64,000 nt of DNA from Clostridia bacterium (GCA_900753315.1 CAADYP010000001.1:32705-96704); one strand, 5' to 3'. Shown: positions 1 through 8,812, counted from the first letter of the stretch. The notes: a model not told the origin generated them from the letters alone. Numbers and translations are program-made.

Positions 1-372
1 GACAGAGCAAATTTGGAAGAGAAATTGGACAATTTGAGAAGCATTGGCTTTGAAATTACACAAAATGACAATGAATTTTCAGTTTCAAGCATTCCTTTCG
101 TTTTGTCAGGAATTAGGCTTGAAAAGTTCTTTGAGGAAATTTTGGCAGATGAAAACATGAGAGAACGCACTGCAAGTGACATTATAAACGAAAAATTATG
201 TCAAACAGCTTGCAAACATTCAATCCGTGCAGGGGACGATGTGACAAGAGAGCAAATCGCTTATCTCATTGATAAGTTGAAAGATGGTGTTGCACTTTGC
301 CCACATGGAAGACCAATTATTGTCAAAATTACTCGCAAAGAACTCGAAAAAATGTTTAAAAGAGTTTTATAA
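1..372 (+). CDS. mutL: DNA mismatch repair protein MutL, C-terminal part (5' end outside window)
   Basis: The reading frame is open from base 1 and ends at a TAA, so this is the last 123 residues of a longer protein. The sequence has the MutL C-terminal dimerisation/endonuclease signature: an ACKHSIRAGD stretch and CPHGRPI near the end, which in Bacillota MutL helps bind metal for the nicking endonuclease. MutL couples MutS mismatch recognition to strand removal in the cytoplasm. A TTG at base 13 is not a real start because the frame continues upstream. The next gene starts 100 bases on and is a ynbB relative. That order (mutL, then usually miaA/hfq, then ynbB) is common in clostridia; miaA and hfq are absent here. 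Confidence 0.9.
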   Translation, partial: DRANLEEKLDNLRSIGFEITQNDNEFSVSSIPFVLSGIRLEKFFEEILADENMRERTASDIINEKLCQTACKHSIRAGDDVTREQIAYLIDKLKDGVALCPHGRPIIVKITRKELEKMFKRVL

Positions 373-472
373 TTTTTGGATATATAAAATCAAAATATAA
401 ACAAAATTAAAACAAACAAGAATAAAAATGATATAAATAACAAGGATTTGAATAAAGGGAAAAGAAAATAAA

Positions 473-1690
473 ATGAAAGATTTGGAAATTATTGAAAGTA
501 TTGAAAAAGATTTACAACCACAGTTTAAGGAAATAGAACGCATTGCATATCTCAACCAAAAGAAGGTTTTGGACGCATATAGAGAAGTTGGGGTAACAAC
601 TTCGCACTTTTCAGGGACGAGTGGGTATGGTTATGGTGACAAAGGAAGAGACGACTTTTCAAAAGTCATTGCAAAGGTTTTCCATGCGGAAGATGCTTTG
701 TGCTCTCCACACCTTACTTGCGGAACTCACACTATTGCAACCGCTCTTTATGGACTTTTGAGACCAAAAGATTTGCTTTTGTCAATCACTGGTTCGCTTT
801 ATGACACTTTGCATGACACTTTGTTTGGAAAAGACAATGGCAGTCTTGAAAGTCTTGGCGTTGAAATCAAATTCATTGACTTACAAGACGGTGCTTTTGA
901 TGAAGAAAAGATTTATAAAACAGTAAAAAAACTTAAGCCTAGAGTTGTGTTTGTTCAAAAATCTCGTGGCTATTCAAGCAGAAAGGCAATCTCTGTTGAT
1001 GTTATGGAACCAATCTTTAGAGAAATCAAGCGTTTGAGTCCAAGCACATTTATTATGGTCGACAACTGCTATGGTGAGATGGTGGAAACAAGAGAACCTA
1101 CAGATGTCGGTGCTGATGTCTGCATGGGGTCGTTTATCAAAAATTTGGGTGGTTCGCTTGCTCCAACAGGTGGCTATATCGTAGGCTCAAAACTTGCGAT
1201 TGAAAACATCGAAAGAAGATTTACTTGTCCTTCTCTTGGCAGAGAAACTGGCTCTTATGAGGCTGGTTACAGACTTTTCTATCAAGGTTTGTTTATGGCT
1301 CCACACATTGTTAGTCAGGCTATGAAAGGCGGGCTTTTGGTCGGAGAAGTTATGAAGCGTTTGGGATATGGTATTATTCCACAGACAAACGAAAAATGCT
1401 TTGATATCGTCAAATCTGTTGTTTTTGACAATGAAGATGAATTGATTAGATTTGTTCAACTTATTCAAAAACTATCTCCAGTTGACAGCACTTTTGTGCC
1501 AATGCCTTATGACATGGCTGGTTATGCTGATAAGGTTATTATGGCAGCGGGAACATTTGTTGAAGGGGCTTCAATTGAGCTTTCTTGCGACAGCCCTATA
1601 AGAAAACCTTATATTGCTTATTTCCAAGGAGGAATAACTTATGAACAACTCAAATCTTTGGCTTGTGAGTTGTTGCATTTCAAAGATTAA
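473..1690 (+). CDS. ynbB: PLP-dependent methionine gamma-lyase-like protein (YnbB / aluminum resistance family)
   Basis: This 405-residue protein has the fold-type I PLP enzyme layout of the YnbB / aluminum-resistance family (related to methionine gamma-lyase). A FSGTSGYGYGDKGRD stretch lies near residue 45, and SPHLTCGTHTI forms the cofactor phosphate-binding area. The likely Schiff-base lysine is K223 in GSFIKNLGG. MVDNCYGEMVE just before it carries the Asp that pairs with the pyridine nitrogen. The exact reaction is not settled in this family; carbon-sulfur lyase activity is only inferred from homology. The ATG at 473 follows a weak purine-rich stretch (AAAGGGAAAAG). The length is normal for the family. 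It stands alone and is closed by a hairpin terminator. Confidence 0.88.
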   Translation: MKDLEIIESIEKDLQPQFKEIERIAYLNQKKVLDAYREVGVTTSHFSGTSGYGYGDKGRDDFSKVIAKVFHAEDALCSPHLTCGTHTIATALYGLLRPKDLLLSITGSLYDTLHDTLFGKDNGSLESLGVEIKFIDLQDGAFDEEKIYKTVKKLKPRVVFVQKSRGYSSRKAISVDVMEPIFREIKRLSPSTFIMVDNCYGEMVETREPTDVGADVCMGSFIKNLGGSLAPTGGYIVGSKLAIENIERRFTCPSLGRETGSYEAGYRLFYQGLFMAPHIVSQAMKGGLLVGEVMKRLGYGIIPQTNEKCFDIVKSVVFDNEDELIRFVQLIQKLSPVDSTFVPMPYDMAGYADKVIMAAGTFVEGASIELSCDSPIRKPYIAYFQGGITYEQLKSLACELLHFKD

Positions 1691-1713
1691 AAGCAAAATT
1701 TTTGATTTCTATT

Positions 1714-1741
1714 GGACACGCTTTTGCGTGTTCTTTTTTTG
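1714..1741 (+). terminator. Rho-independent terminator after ynbB-like gene
   Basis: An 8-bp stem (GGACACGC with GCGTGTTC, one G-U pair) closes a TTTT loop and is followed by eight T. It lies 24 bases after the ynbB-like stop. The reading frame of the next gene runs back through it, which argues that the true start of that gene is downstream of the hairpin. Confidence 0.85.
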
Positions 1742-1764
1742 TATCGGTTTTAATATCTTATTGT

Positions 1765-2388
1765 ATGGGTAAATCATACAAATCTCATTCTTTTTTCAAT
1801 GGGTTGAAATTCTCTTGTCAAAATGCTGTCAAAGAAAATCGCTGGAAAATAATTATTACTCTTGCATTTGTGCTGGTGGCAATTTGTGCTGGCATTTTTG
1901 TCGCTGTAAAATATAATAATGCTTATAATTTATGCCAATTGCAAGAGATTTCAATAAGTGATTTTTATTCTGGCTTTGCAGCATCTTCTTCGGCTTTTTT
2001 GTCTCGCAGTCTGTCACTTATAATCAATGCGGTTATTCTGGTTTGTTTGTCATTTTCTCCGTTTTTATTTCCGCTTGCATTGGTTTTGTTTGTCTATCGT
2101 GGTTATCTTTTTGGATTAAATTTTGCGTTAATTTTCATTTTTTATGGCATTGGAAGTGCTGTAACTGCAGTTATTGTCATCTTGCCTTGCCAACTTTGTA
2201 TTTTGTCTGTTCTTGTTATGTTTTATATAATTTTTCAAAAAATCAATTCAAATTGCAAAAAGTATGGCGGTGCAGAGTGTAGCAGATTGCTTTTTGTGGT
2301 GTTTTTTATCGTGTTTTTGTTAGTTATAAATTTGGCTGAAACACTTTTGCTTCTTGTTTTGAATGGCAAAGTGATTATGGTTATTTGA
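1765..2388 (+). CDS. spoIIM: SpoIIM-like integral membrane protein
   Basis: This 207-residue protein has about five hydrophobic segments (roughly residues 29-48, 80-105, 108-135, 140-160, 180-203). The middle part, RGYLFGLNFALIFIFYGIGS followed by VILPCQLC, resembles SpoIIM, where a KGFSLGF segment precedes an ILPQN motif. SpoIIM belongs to the DMP complex (SpoIID-SpoIIM-SpoIIP) that remodels peptidoglycan during engulfment. The position just before dacF supports the call: clostridia often keep spoIIM, xerD and dacF together. The frame is open back to 1702, but that part overlaps the terminator, so ATG 1765 is preferred. No ribosome binding site precedes it. Sequence similarity is modest, so a generic membrane protein remains possible. 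Confidence 0.6.
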   Translation: MGKSYKSHSFFNGLKFSCQNAVKENRWKIIITLAFVLVAICAGIFVAVKYNNAYNLCQLQEISISDFYSGFAASSSAFLSRSLSLIINAVILVCLSFSPFLFPLALVLFVYRGYLFGLNFALIFIFYGIGSAVTAVIVILPCQLCILSVLVMFYIIFQKINSNCKKYGGAECSRLLFVVFFIVFLLVINLAETLLLLVLNGKVIMVI

Positions 2389-2496
2389 TAAAAATTTTAA
2401 AAATATTGTGACAAAGTTTTAGTGCAAACTTTTTGCAAAGACTGTGATTGAATAAAAAGTCTCCTTTTGAAGAAAATAAGCGAAAAGGAGAAATTT

Positions 2497-3669
2497 ATGA
2501 AGAAAGTTTTGAGCAGTGCTGTTTTGTGTTTGTTGGCTCTTTGTATGATTTGCATTGGACTTGTAAATATAGATGCAGTCGCTTTTGCAACAAATGCAGT
2601 AGATAAAGATGTTGACATTTCATCTCGCAGTGCAATTTTGATGGAATATCAAAGTGGAGATGTGTTGTTTTCAAAAGACGAAACAAAGCACTTGCCAGTT
2701 GCGAGCATGGTTAAGATGATGACAATATTGATTTCACTTGAAGAGTTGCAGGCGGGGAATGTTGCTTTTGACACAAAAATAACAACAACAGAAAACGCAT
2801 CGAGTATGGGTGGCTCACAGGTGTTTTTGGATCCTTATGTGGACTATAGTTTTGAGGATTTGATTAAATCAGTGATTATGGCTTCTGCAAATGATGCTAG
2901 TGTGGCATTGGCTGAATATTTTAATGGCAATGAAAAAGCGTTTACAAATCGCATGAACAAGCGTGCAAAAGAACTCGGCATGAATGATACTCATTATGCA
3001 AATTGCACTGGACTTCCGGCACCAGAACAATATTCTTCAGCAAAAGATACTGCCATTCTTTTGAAAGAAATTTTGAAGCATGAAGAATATCACAAGTTTA
3101 GCACAATTTGGATGGACAAACTTGTTCATCCATCTGGCAGAGAAACAGAACTTGTAAACACAAACAGATTGATAAGATATTATCAAGGTTGTGATGGTGG
3201 AAAAACTGGTTCTACAAACGAAGCTGGATGCTGTTTGGGAGCTTCTGCAAAGCGTGGAGATATGAGACTCATTTCTGTTGTAGTTGGAGCAGAAAACAGC
3301 AAAACAAGATTTAATGAGAGTGCTATGCTTTTCAATTATGGTTTTTCAAATTTTGACAGCGAAAAATTGGTAGATGCTGATGTTGCTGTTGGACAAATAA
3401 AGGTATCAAAAGGCAAACAAGACACTGTGGATGTTTATGCTGGAGAAACTTTTGCTGCAGTTGTCAAGAAAGGTGACAAATCTGGCTATGAGACATCAGT
3501 TGAAATGAAAAACTCAGTGTCTGCACCAACGCATAAAGGTGACAAAGTTGGAGAAGTTACTGTTTCAAAAAATGGAAATATTATCAAAAAAATCCCTGTA
3601 ATAATCAAAGAAGATATCAAACATTTGTCATGGTTTGAAACCGCTTACACTATTCTTGAGAAATGGTAA
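2497..3669 (+). CDS. dacF: D-alanyl-D-alanine carboxypeptidase (penicillin-binding protein 5 type, DacF-like)
   Basis: This exported serine DD-carboxypeptidase of the S11 family trims the terminal D-Ala from peptidoglycan stem peptides. A signal peptide covers roughly residues 1-32. The three active-site motifs are present: SMVK (Ser70, Lys73), SAN (130-132) and KTG (236-238). The C-terminal third (about 280-375) fits the beta-rich PBP5 C-terminal domain. The frame opens at a TTG at 2467, but ATG 2497 has an excellent AAAAGGAG site seven bases upstream and gives the signal peptide, so it is the start. Its place after a SpoIIM-like gene and before scpAB suggests the sporulation-associated DacF, although a vegetative DacA-like role cannot be excluded. 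Confidence 0.92.
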   Translation: MKKVLSSAVLCLLALCMICIGLVNIDAVAFATNAVDKDVDISSRSAILMEYQSGDVLFSKDETKHLPVASMVKMMTILISLEELQAGNVAFDTKITTTENASSMGGSQVFLDPYVDYSFEDLIKSVIMASANDASVALAEYFNGNEKAFTNRMNKRAKELGMNDTHYANCTGLPAPEQYSSAKDTAILLKEILKHEEYHKFSTIWMDKLVHPSGRETELVNTNRLIRYYQGCDGGKTGSTNEAGCCLGASAKRGDMRLISVVVGAENSKTRFNESAMLFNYGFSNFDSEKLVDADVAVGQIKVSKGKQDTVDVYAGETFAAVVKKGDKSGYETSVEMKNSVSAPTHKGDKVGEVTVSKNGNIIKKIPVIIKEDIKHLSWFETAYTILEKW

Positions 3670-3759
3670 AAACAGGGGATATACAGGCATTTTAGGGCAA
3701 ATTTTGAGACATTGAGACTGTTTTGATTGGTTTGTTTTAAAGATTTATAAGACAATCAA

Positions 3760-3787
3760 AGAGCAATTTTGCTCTTTTTTTGTTTTT
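3760..3787 (+). terminator. Rho-independent terminator after dacF
   Basis: The stem AGAGCA / TGCTCT is followed by a run of T broken by one G. It separates dacF from scpA. The remaining 98 bases before scpA are AT-rich and hold no further gene. Confidence 0.8.
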
Positions 3788-3885
3788 CATGATATTTTGA
3801 TGGCAAAATGTGCCCTAATTTATGCTATTTGCTTGCCAAAAATCGCAAATTTTTGTATAATTAAAAAGTCTAAATCGGAGATAAA

Positions 3886-4677
3886 ATGGAAACTGTGGAA
3901 GAAAAAGTTGAAAATGTTGAAACAAGTTCAGCAAATGCTGATATGCTTCTTTCAAACGCAGATTCTTATAGATTTAAGCTTGACAACTTTGAAGGGCCAC
4001 TTGACCTTCTTTTGCATCTTATTAAAGACGCAAAGCTTGATATTGCCACAGTAAAACTTGCTGACATCACGGAGCAATACCTTGAATATATGCAAGATAT
4101 CAAAAGTGTTGACATGGACAAGGCGAGTGAGTTTATCACAGTGGCTGCGACTTTGATTGAAATCAAATCAAAGAGCGTATTGCCTGTTGAAAAAGAAGTT
4201 GAAGAAGACGAAGATGATGATGAAGCTTTGCTTTTGAGAAGACTTAAAGAATATGAATTGTTTAAGGAAGCAGGCAAAGACTTAAAAGAAATTGAAGACA
4301 TAAACAAACTTTACAGAGCACCTGGCAAAGAAACTGAAAAAGTTAAAGTTGTCATGAAAGATATGGTTCTTGACCAACTTCTTGATGCTTTTGCAAGGGT
4401 TTTGACTCGTGAAGAACTCAAAAAAGCGGTTGAAAACGAACAACCTAAAAAGATTGTTAAAGACAGATTTACTGTTGCTGAAAAGATTATTTCAATCAGA
4501 AACTTTGCAAAAGAACGCAAGCGTTTTGAATTTGAAGAGCTGTTTGACGAAGAGATGACAAAAAGTGAACTTATAAACACATTTTTGGCACTTTTGGAAC
4601 TCTTGAAATTGCAAACAATCAAGGTTCTGCAAAGTGGAACTTTTGGGAATATCGTTATTACGGCAAATGAGGTGTAA
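3886..4677 (+). CDS. scpA: Segregation and condensation protein A (kleisin of SMC-ScpAB)
   Basis: ScpA is the kleisin subunit that bridges the SMC head domains in bacterial condensin and helps compact and segregate the chromosome. The N-terminal part has the family signature FEGPLDLLLHLIKDAKLDI (about residues 31-49). It is followed by a long acidic, helical middle (EEVEEDEDDDE near residue 105) and a C-terminal winged-helix that contacts SMC. The length of 263 residues is typical, with about 25 extra acidic residues before the conserved start of the domain. ATG 3886 is preceded by a GGAG site. scpB begins two bases after its stop, so the two are translated together; smc itself lies at 21.2 kb. 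Confidence 0.95.
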   Translation: METVEEKVENVETSSANADMLLSNADSYRFKLDNFEGPLDLLLHLIKDAKLDIATVKLADITEQYLEYMQDIKSVDMDKASEFITVAATLIEIKSKSVLPVEKEVEEDEDDDEALLLRRLKEYELFKEAGKDLKEIEDINKLYRAPGKETEKVKVVMKDMVLDQLLDAFARVLTREELKKAVENEQPKKIVKDRFTVAEKIISIRNFAKERKRFEFEELFDEEMTKSELINTFLALLELLKLQTIKVLQSGTFGNIVITANEV

Positions 4678-4679
4678 AA

Positions 4680-5369
4680 ATGAATGTTGAAAACAAAAAA
4701 CTTTTGAAAGATATAGTATTTTCAGTCCTTTTTGTTGCAGGTGAGGGAGTGGAAAAGCCTTTCATTGCCGAAAAATTAAACATTACTGAAAAAGAACTTG
4801 ATGCTGCTTTGGAAGAATTGCAAAAAACATATTCTGGTGATAATGGAATTCACATCATAACCTATAAAAACAAGGTTCAACTTGCGTCAAATCCTATGTA
4901 TGCTGATTATATCAGTGAGGTTTTGAATCCAATCAGAGAGAAATCATTGACAAGAGCAGCACTTGAAACTTTGGCAATCATTGCTTATAAACAACCTATT
5001 ACAAAACTTGAAATTGAGGATATAAGAAGAGTAAACTGCGACTATGCAGTGCAAATTTTGAGTGACCAAAACATGATTGAAGTTGTTGGAAGAAAAGATG
5101 CAGTTGGAAAACCATTGCTTTTTGCTACAACTGAAACATTTTTGAAGCGTTTCAATTTGAAAGATTTGGCAGAACTTCCTGATTATGATGGACTTTTGGA
5201 AAGAATTAAGGTTATTGAAGAAGGCGAAGACCAACCAAAGAGCGACAGTTTGTATAACGAATTTAAACTTCCAGATGAAGAAGAAATCCCTGAATTTTTG
5301 AAAGGCGAAGAAAATTTGCAAAATGTCAAAGGTGATACCGAGAATGCAGGGGACAACAATATAGCATAG
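4680..5369 (+). CDS. scpB: Segregation and condensation protein B
   Basis: ScpB is the homodimeric winged-helix partner of ScpA in the SMC condensin complex. The 229-residue protein contains the conserved stretch LTRAALETLAIIAYKQPITK (about residues 91-110) and the tandem winged helices that bind the ScpA middle region. The first ~180 residues match the family; the last ~50 are an acidic, low-complexity tail (KLPDEEEIPEFLKGEE and onward), commonly variable. The GAGGTG at the end of scpA serves as its ribosome binding site. It is in a two-gene operon with scpA, and a hairpin terminator follows. Confidence 0.95.
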   Translation: MNVENKKLLKDIVFSVLFVAGEGVEKPFIAEKLNITEKELDAALEELQKTYSGDNGIHIITYKNKVQLASNPMYADYISEVLNPIREKSLTRAALETLAIIAYKQPITKLEIEDIRRVNCDYAVQILSDQNMIEVVGRKDAVGKPLLFATTETFLKRFNLKDLAELPDYDGLLERIKVIEEGEDQPKSDSLYNEFKLPDEEEIPEFLKGEENLQNVKGDTENAGDNNIA

Positions 5370-5429
5370 ATTTATGCTTGATGTACAAAATATGGTAGAT
5401 GTTTGAATATTAAATAAAAAGATTATAAG

Positions 5430-5452
5430 AAAGCGGATAATCCGCTTTTTTT
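5430..5452 (+). terminator. Rho-independent terminator after scpB
   Basis: The stem AAAGCGGA / TCCGCTTT has a TAA loop and is followed by seven T. It closes the scpAB operon. Confidence 0.85.
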
Positions 5453-5487
5453 GTTTTATCAAATGCGGTTGAAACATATATTATGCT

Positions 5488-5631
5488 ATGGACAAGCAAA
5501 AATCTTATGGTGAAAATTTCAACACAATCAAACCAAAACACAAAATTTCTGGCAAGTTTATGATTTGGACATTTGTTTGCTGTGTGATTGTTGTGATTTT
5601 GTGTAGCGTTTTTGTTGGGTGCACAAAATGA
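5488..5631 (+). CDS. Small single-pass membrane protein overlapping spoIVFB (possible reduced SpoIVFA-like partner)
   Basis: This 47-codon ORF encodes a basic, polar N-terminal half (about 23 residues) and one hydrophobic segment (IWTFVCCVIVVILCSVFVG). Its stop overlaps the start of spoIVFB in an ATGA arrangement, a sign of translational coupling. In Bacillus subtilis the gene just before spoIVFB is spoIVFA, a single-pass protein that holds SpoIVFB inactive. This ORF lies in the same place and keeps only a transmembrane piece, without the extracytoplasmic domain. A functional link is inference from position alone; the sequence itself is not recognisable as SpoIVFA. No ribosome binding site precedes it; CATATATTA just upstream could be a mother-cell -10 box. 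Confidence 0.5.
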   Translation: MDKQKSYGENFNTIKPKHKISGKFMIWTFVCCVIVVILCSVFVGCTK

Positions 5632-6461
5632 AAAAATTTTCAATTCATCCAATAAGTATCATTATTTGGCTGTGGCTTGTGATTATGCTGGGGTTTGTGA
5701 GTGGACTTGGATATTTGTTGGCAGTTGTTCTGCATGAGACGGGACATTTTTTTGAAGCGAAACATTTGGGTTATAAACTTTCAAAATTTTCAATTTCTCC
5801 ATATGGCTTTTCGCTTTCATATTTTGGGCAAGACATTGAAAGAGAAGATGAAATAAAAATTGCTTTTGCCGGGCCATTAATCAATTTTGTGACTGCGTTG
5901 CTAGTTGTGGGGTTGTGGTGGATTTGCCCCGTGAGTTATTATTTTACAGAAAGTTTTGTGACCGCAAGTTTTGTGTTGGGGTTGTTCAATCTTTTACCTG
6001 CTTATCCGCTTGATGGTGGAAGAATTTTTGTATGTCTTGGAAATAGATTTTTTGGAGAAAAAATTTCAAAAAACATTACAAAAGTTTTTAACATTTTACT
6101 TGCTATTTTCTTCTTTATTTTGTTTGTTGTATGTCTTTTTATCAACTTCAACCCGACATATCTTTTGTATTCATGTTTCTTGTTTATTGGGGTGATTGAT
6201 TTAAACTTTGGGAGCAAATATGAGAAAATAAATGTCTTTTGTAAGCCTATGAAAAACTTTTCAAAACCATGCATTTGGTGTGTTAACGAAATGGTGAGCA
6301 TTGCAGAACTTTTAAAGAAAATGCAGACAAAAAAAATAAATATTTTTTATGTAATTTTAAATAATGGGAAAATAGTAAAAATTAGTGAAAGAATGATTTT
6401 AAAATTCGCTTTAAATTTTTCATACGACACAAAACTCGAAAAAATAATAAAAAATATATAA
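5628..6461 (+). CDS. spoIVFB: SpoIVFB-like intramembrane metalloprotease (M50, pro-sigma-K processing)
   Basis: This 277-residue polytopic site-2 protease has zinc ligands in HETGH (residues 36-40), inside VVLHETGHFFEAKHLGY, and a third ligand Asp in NLLPAYPLDGGRI (about residue 129). Five to six membrane segments span roughly residues 10-195. The C-terminal ~80 residues look like a single degenerate CBS-type module, as in Bacillus SpoIVFB. In sporulation the enzyme sits in the outer forespore membrane and removes the pro-sequence of sigma-K; the substrate gene sigK is present at 25.9 kb with its pro-sequence. The frame is open from a GTG at 5619, but ATG 5628 overlaps the upstream mini-ORF and is the likely start. 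Confidence 0.88.
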   Translation: MKKFSIHPISIIIWLWLVIMLGFVSGLGYLLAVVLHETGHFFEAKHLGYKLSKFSISPYGFSLSYFGQDIEREDEIKIAFAGPLINFVTALLVVGLWWICPVSYYFTESFVTASFVLGLFNLLPAYPLDGGRIFVCLGNRFFGEKISKNITKVFNILLAIFFFILFVVCLFINFNPTYLLYSCFLFIGVIDLNFGSKYEKINVFCKPMKNFSKPCIWCVNEMVSIAELLKKMQTKKINIFYVILNNGKIVKISERMILKFALNFSYDTKLEKIIKNI

Positions 6462-6480
6462 AAAACCTATTTTGACAATA

Positions 6481-6513
6481 AAAAATCATTAAATTTAATT
6501 TTTAATGATTTTT
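6481..6513. terminator. Symmetric bidirectional terminator between convergent genes
   Basis: A perfect 13-bp inverted repeat (AAAAATCATTAAA and its complement) has a 7-base loop and A/T tails on both sides. It lies between spoIVFB (+) and the convergent gene at 6724 (-). The rest of the 262-base gap, to 6723, is very AT-rich and shows no gene. Confidence 0.7.
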
Positions 6514-6723
6514 ATTTATATTTTTGAAAATGGTTTTCTGTTCGGTATTTAGCATTGCGTAGATTTTTTAAAAGTATTTCGTTTATCAAAATTTTAAAAT
6601 AATTGAAAAACATGCCAAAAATTAGCAAAAAATATATTTTATTGATTAAAAATTGATTTTTTTATATATTTTTGGTATTTATTTACATTTTTTTATTATA
6701 TTTTTTATTTTATATTTTAATTT

Positions 6724-7173
6724 TTAATTATTTTTCAAAAATGGCAATAATCTGTCGATATTTTTTCTCTCAAATTCGTATAATTTATTCATAATTTCAT
6801 CAAGTTCGATTGAAACATTTTTGTGGTCTTCTTTATCTTTGTAACAGGTCAAAATTCCCATGAAAGTTCCAATTAAAACCATCTCTGCAATGTTGCGAGT
6901 GCTTTTGTCCATCATAGTTCCCATATTTACACTTGCCCATAATTTTGTCTTTTCTATCCAGTTGTTGTCTTTGAGGTCTTCAATGCGCTCGGCCTTTGCA
7001 AAATTTTCACATTCTTTTGCAAGGCAATTATATTCATCTTGTTCTTTTGACAACTCGCTTATCAACTCGCTGTCAGCTGTCTTTGAAATTATGTCTTCAA
7101 TTGATTGAATTGCAGTCCTTGTGTTTTGATAAATTGCATTCAAATATTTTGTTTGCATCTCTTTTTCTTCCAT
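6724..7173 (-). CDS. Conserved clostridial helical (ferritin-like) protein of unknown function
   Basis: This 149-residue soluble protein is almost entirely alpha-helical, with a conserved DKSTRNIAEMVLIGTFMGI segment near residue 100. I recall the same pattern (an N-terminal helix with NAIYQNTRTAIQSI, then the DKST..IAEM block) from small uncharacterised clostridial proteins resembling a four-helix bundle. No metal-binding motif stands out. The frame opens 34 codons earlier, but ATG at 7173 follows a textbook AAAAAGGAGAATAATC site, which fixes the start. It is transcribed divergently from the cyclase gene. Function is unknown. Confidence 0.75.
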   Translation of the reverse strand: MEEKEMQTKYLNAIYQNTRTAIQSIEDIISKTADSELISELSKEQDEYNCLAKECENFAKAERIEDLKDNNWIEKTKLWASVNMGTMMDKSTRNIAEMVLIGTFMGILTCYKDKEDHKNVSIELDEIMNKLYEFERKNIDRLLPFLKNN

Positions 7174-7284
7174 GATTATTCTCCTTTTTGTTATTGTTTC
7201 TCGCTTTTGACAAATTATGACATAATTTGCAACTTTTTTGTTTTTTGTGTGCATACAATCTTTTTTCTTTCTCAAAATATTGGC

Positions 7285-8703
7285 ATGAGAACTTCAACAA
7301 AAATTTTGATTGTTATTACTTTTGTTTTGCTTGTGCCAAATGTCTTTTTGAGCAAGTATTTATTGGAGGCTATTGTCCCAACAGGTGATGGCTTTGTCTT
7401 TAATTTTACTCCACTCGCTTGGGTGAGTTTGGCATTTCAAATCTTGTTTAATGTTTTCTTTACTATTTTGTTTATTAGATTTTTGAAGACACAAAGGCTG
7501 TCCAGTATGATTTTCTTTTCGATTTTTCCAATGACTTTGGTTTATGGTTCATTTATGGTTTATATCACTGCTGTAAAGAATATGACTGGGCCTACAGCGG
7601 AGTCGGTACGCGCGACTTTGAAGATTGCGACTCAAGACAATGCTTACAACAATTATCTTTGGGCTGGAGTGGCAACACTTGTGTATTTGGTTTTGGTTTT
7701 TGTGATTGTTTTGTTTTCTTGCCGACCTTTATCAAAAGTGGAAAATGTTACACAGAAATTGGGTGATGGAAGAATGAAATATAATGACTTTAAAATTGGC
7801 GGAGGAAAGCAGTTTAAGGAAATTGAGCACTCTCTCAACAAAATCAATTACAATTTCAAAGAAAAAGAAAACAAAATTAGACAGACAAATTTGGAAACGC
7901 AGAAGTTTATTCCAAAACAATTTTTCAAATTTTTGGGGAAAAGTAGCATTGAAGAATTGGAACTTGGAAATCAAGTAAAAAAGAATGCTACAACACTATT
8001 TTGCGACCTTAAAAGTGCGACAAATATTTCACGAAGTTTGAGTCTTGAAGAGAATTTTAATTATATAAATTCGTATTTGAAAGTGGTTGCACCACTTATT
8101 AAACGATATGGTGGATTTGTTGACAAATATTTGGGAGATGGAATTTTGGCCGTTTTCTCTAAACCACAAGACGCTATTGAGTGCGCACACGCTATATTTC
8201 GAGCAATAGATGTGAAAAATAAGAGTCAAAAAGAGTTGCCAGCAATTGATGCTAGAATTTCAATAAATACTGGCGAAATCATTTTTGGAATTGTCGGAGA
8301 TGAAGACCGAAAAAGTCCAACAATTATTTCAGATGTTGTCAATCTTGCTAGCAAAATGGAAGAAATAAATATGTATATTGGCACAAAACTTTTGATTTCA
8401 AAGCCGTCATTAAACGAACTCCCTCAAAATTTTGAGTTTGATTATCGTTATACAGGGGCTTTGTCACTGGACGATGGCGGATGTTTGCCGTTGTTTGAAA
8501 GTTTGAATTATTATCCGAAAAACAAAAAAGAAAAACTTAAAAAACTCAAAAACAAATTTGAAAATGGTGTGCGTGCTTACAACGAGAAAAAATATGAAGA
8601 AGCAAAAGAAACTTTCTCATATATTTTACATTATGTGCCCGATGACAAACCATCTTTTGTCTATTTCAACAAGGCAAGTGAAAAATTGAAAGACCATCAA
8701 TAG
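7285..8703 (+). CDS. Membrane adenylate/guanylate cyclase (class III) with HAMP-like linker
   Basis: This 472-residue protein has about four N-terminal membrane segments (roughly residues 5-25, 40-62, 75-95, 125-150). A HAMP-like linker (155-205) leads to a class III nucleotide cyclase domain (about 235-400). The two metal-binding aspartates are D241 (in LFCDLKS) and D285 (in KYLGDGILAVF). The Lys before LGDG and the VNLASK stretch fit an adenylate-type catalytic centre, though the usual Arg of VNLASR is Lys. The C-terminal ~60 residues form a TPR-like helical hairpin (YNEKKYEEAKETF). The product is probably cAMP, but substrate choice is inferred. The long upstream open frame overlaps the divergent gene, so ATG 7285 is used; no ribosome binding site is visible. 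Confidence 0.85.
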   Translation: MRTSTKILIVITFVLLVPNVFLSKYLLEAIVPTGDGFVFNFTPLAWVSLAFQILFNVFFTILFIRFLKTQRLSSMIFFSIFPMTLVYGSFMVYITAVKNMTGPTAESVRATLKIATQDNAYNNYLWAGVATLVYLVLVFVIVLFSCRPLSKVENVTQKLGDGRMKYNDFKIGGGKQFKEIEHSLNKINYNFKEKENKIRQTNLETQKFIPKQFFKFLGKSSIEELELGNQVKKNATTLFCDLKSATNISRSLSLEENFNYINSYLKVVAPLIKRYGGFVDKYLGDGILAVFSKPQDAIECAHAIFRAIDVKNKSQKELPAIDARISINTGEIIFGIVGDEDRKSPTIISDVVNLASKMEEINMYIGTKLLISKPSLNELPQNFEFDYRYTGALSLDDGGCLPLFESLNYYPKNKKEKLKKLKNKFENGVRAYNEKKYEEAKETFSYILHYVPDDKPSFVYFNKASEKLKDHQ

Positions 8704-8720
8704 TGATGGTTTTCTTTTTT
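8693..8720 (+). terminator. Rho-independent terminator overlapping the cyclase stop codon
   Basis: The stem ACCATCA / TGATGGT has a four-base loop and is followed by TTTCTTTTTT. The 5' arm lies in the last codons of the cyclase gene and the stop codon is in the loop. Confidence 0.8.
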
Positions 8721-8812
8721 GGTTTTTTTCATTTCTTTATGAATTGTCAAAAGTGTTTGTTTTTTATACTTGGTAAATTTGCTTGATGTTATGCTGAAAT
8801 TTTGTTTCTTAC

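Noticed and set aside
1702..1764. N-terminal extension of the SpoIIM-like protein
   Set aside because: The extension is translated from the upstream terminator hairpin and T-run; the ATG at 1765 is more plausible.
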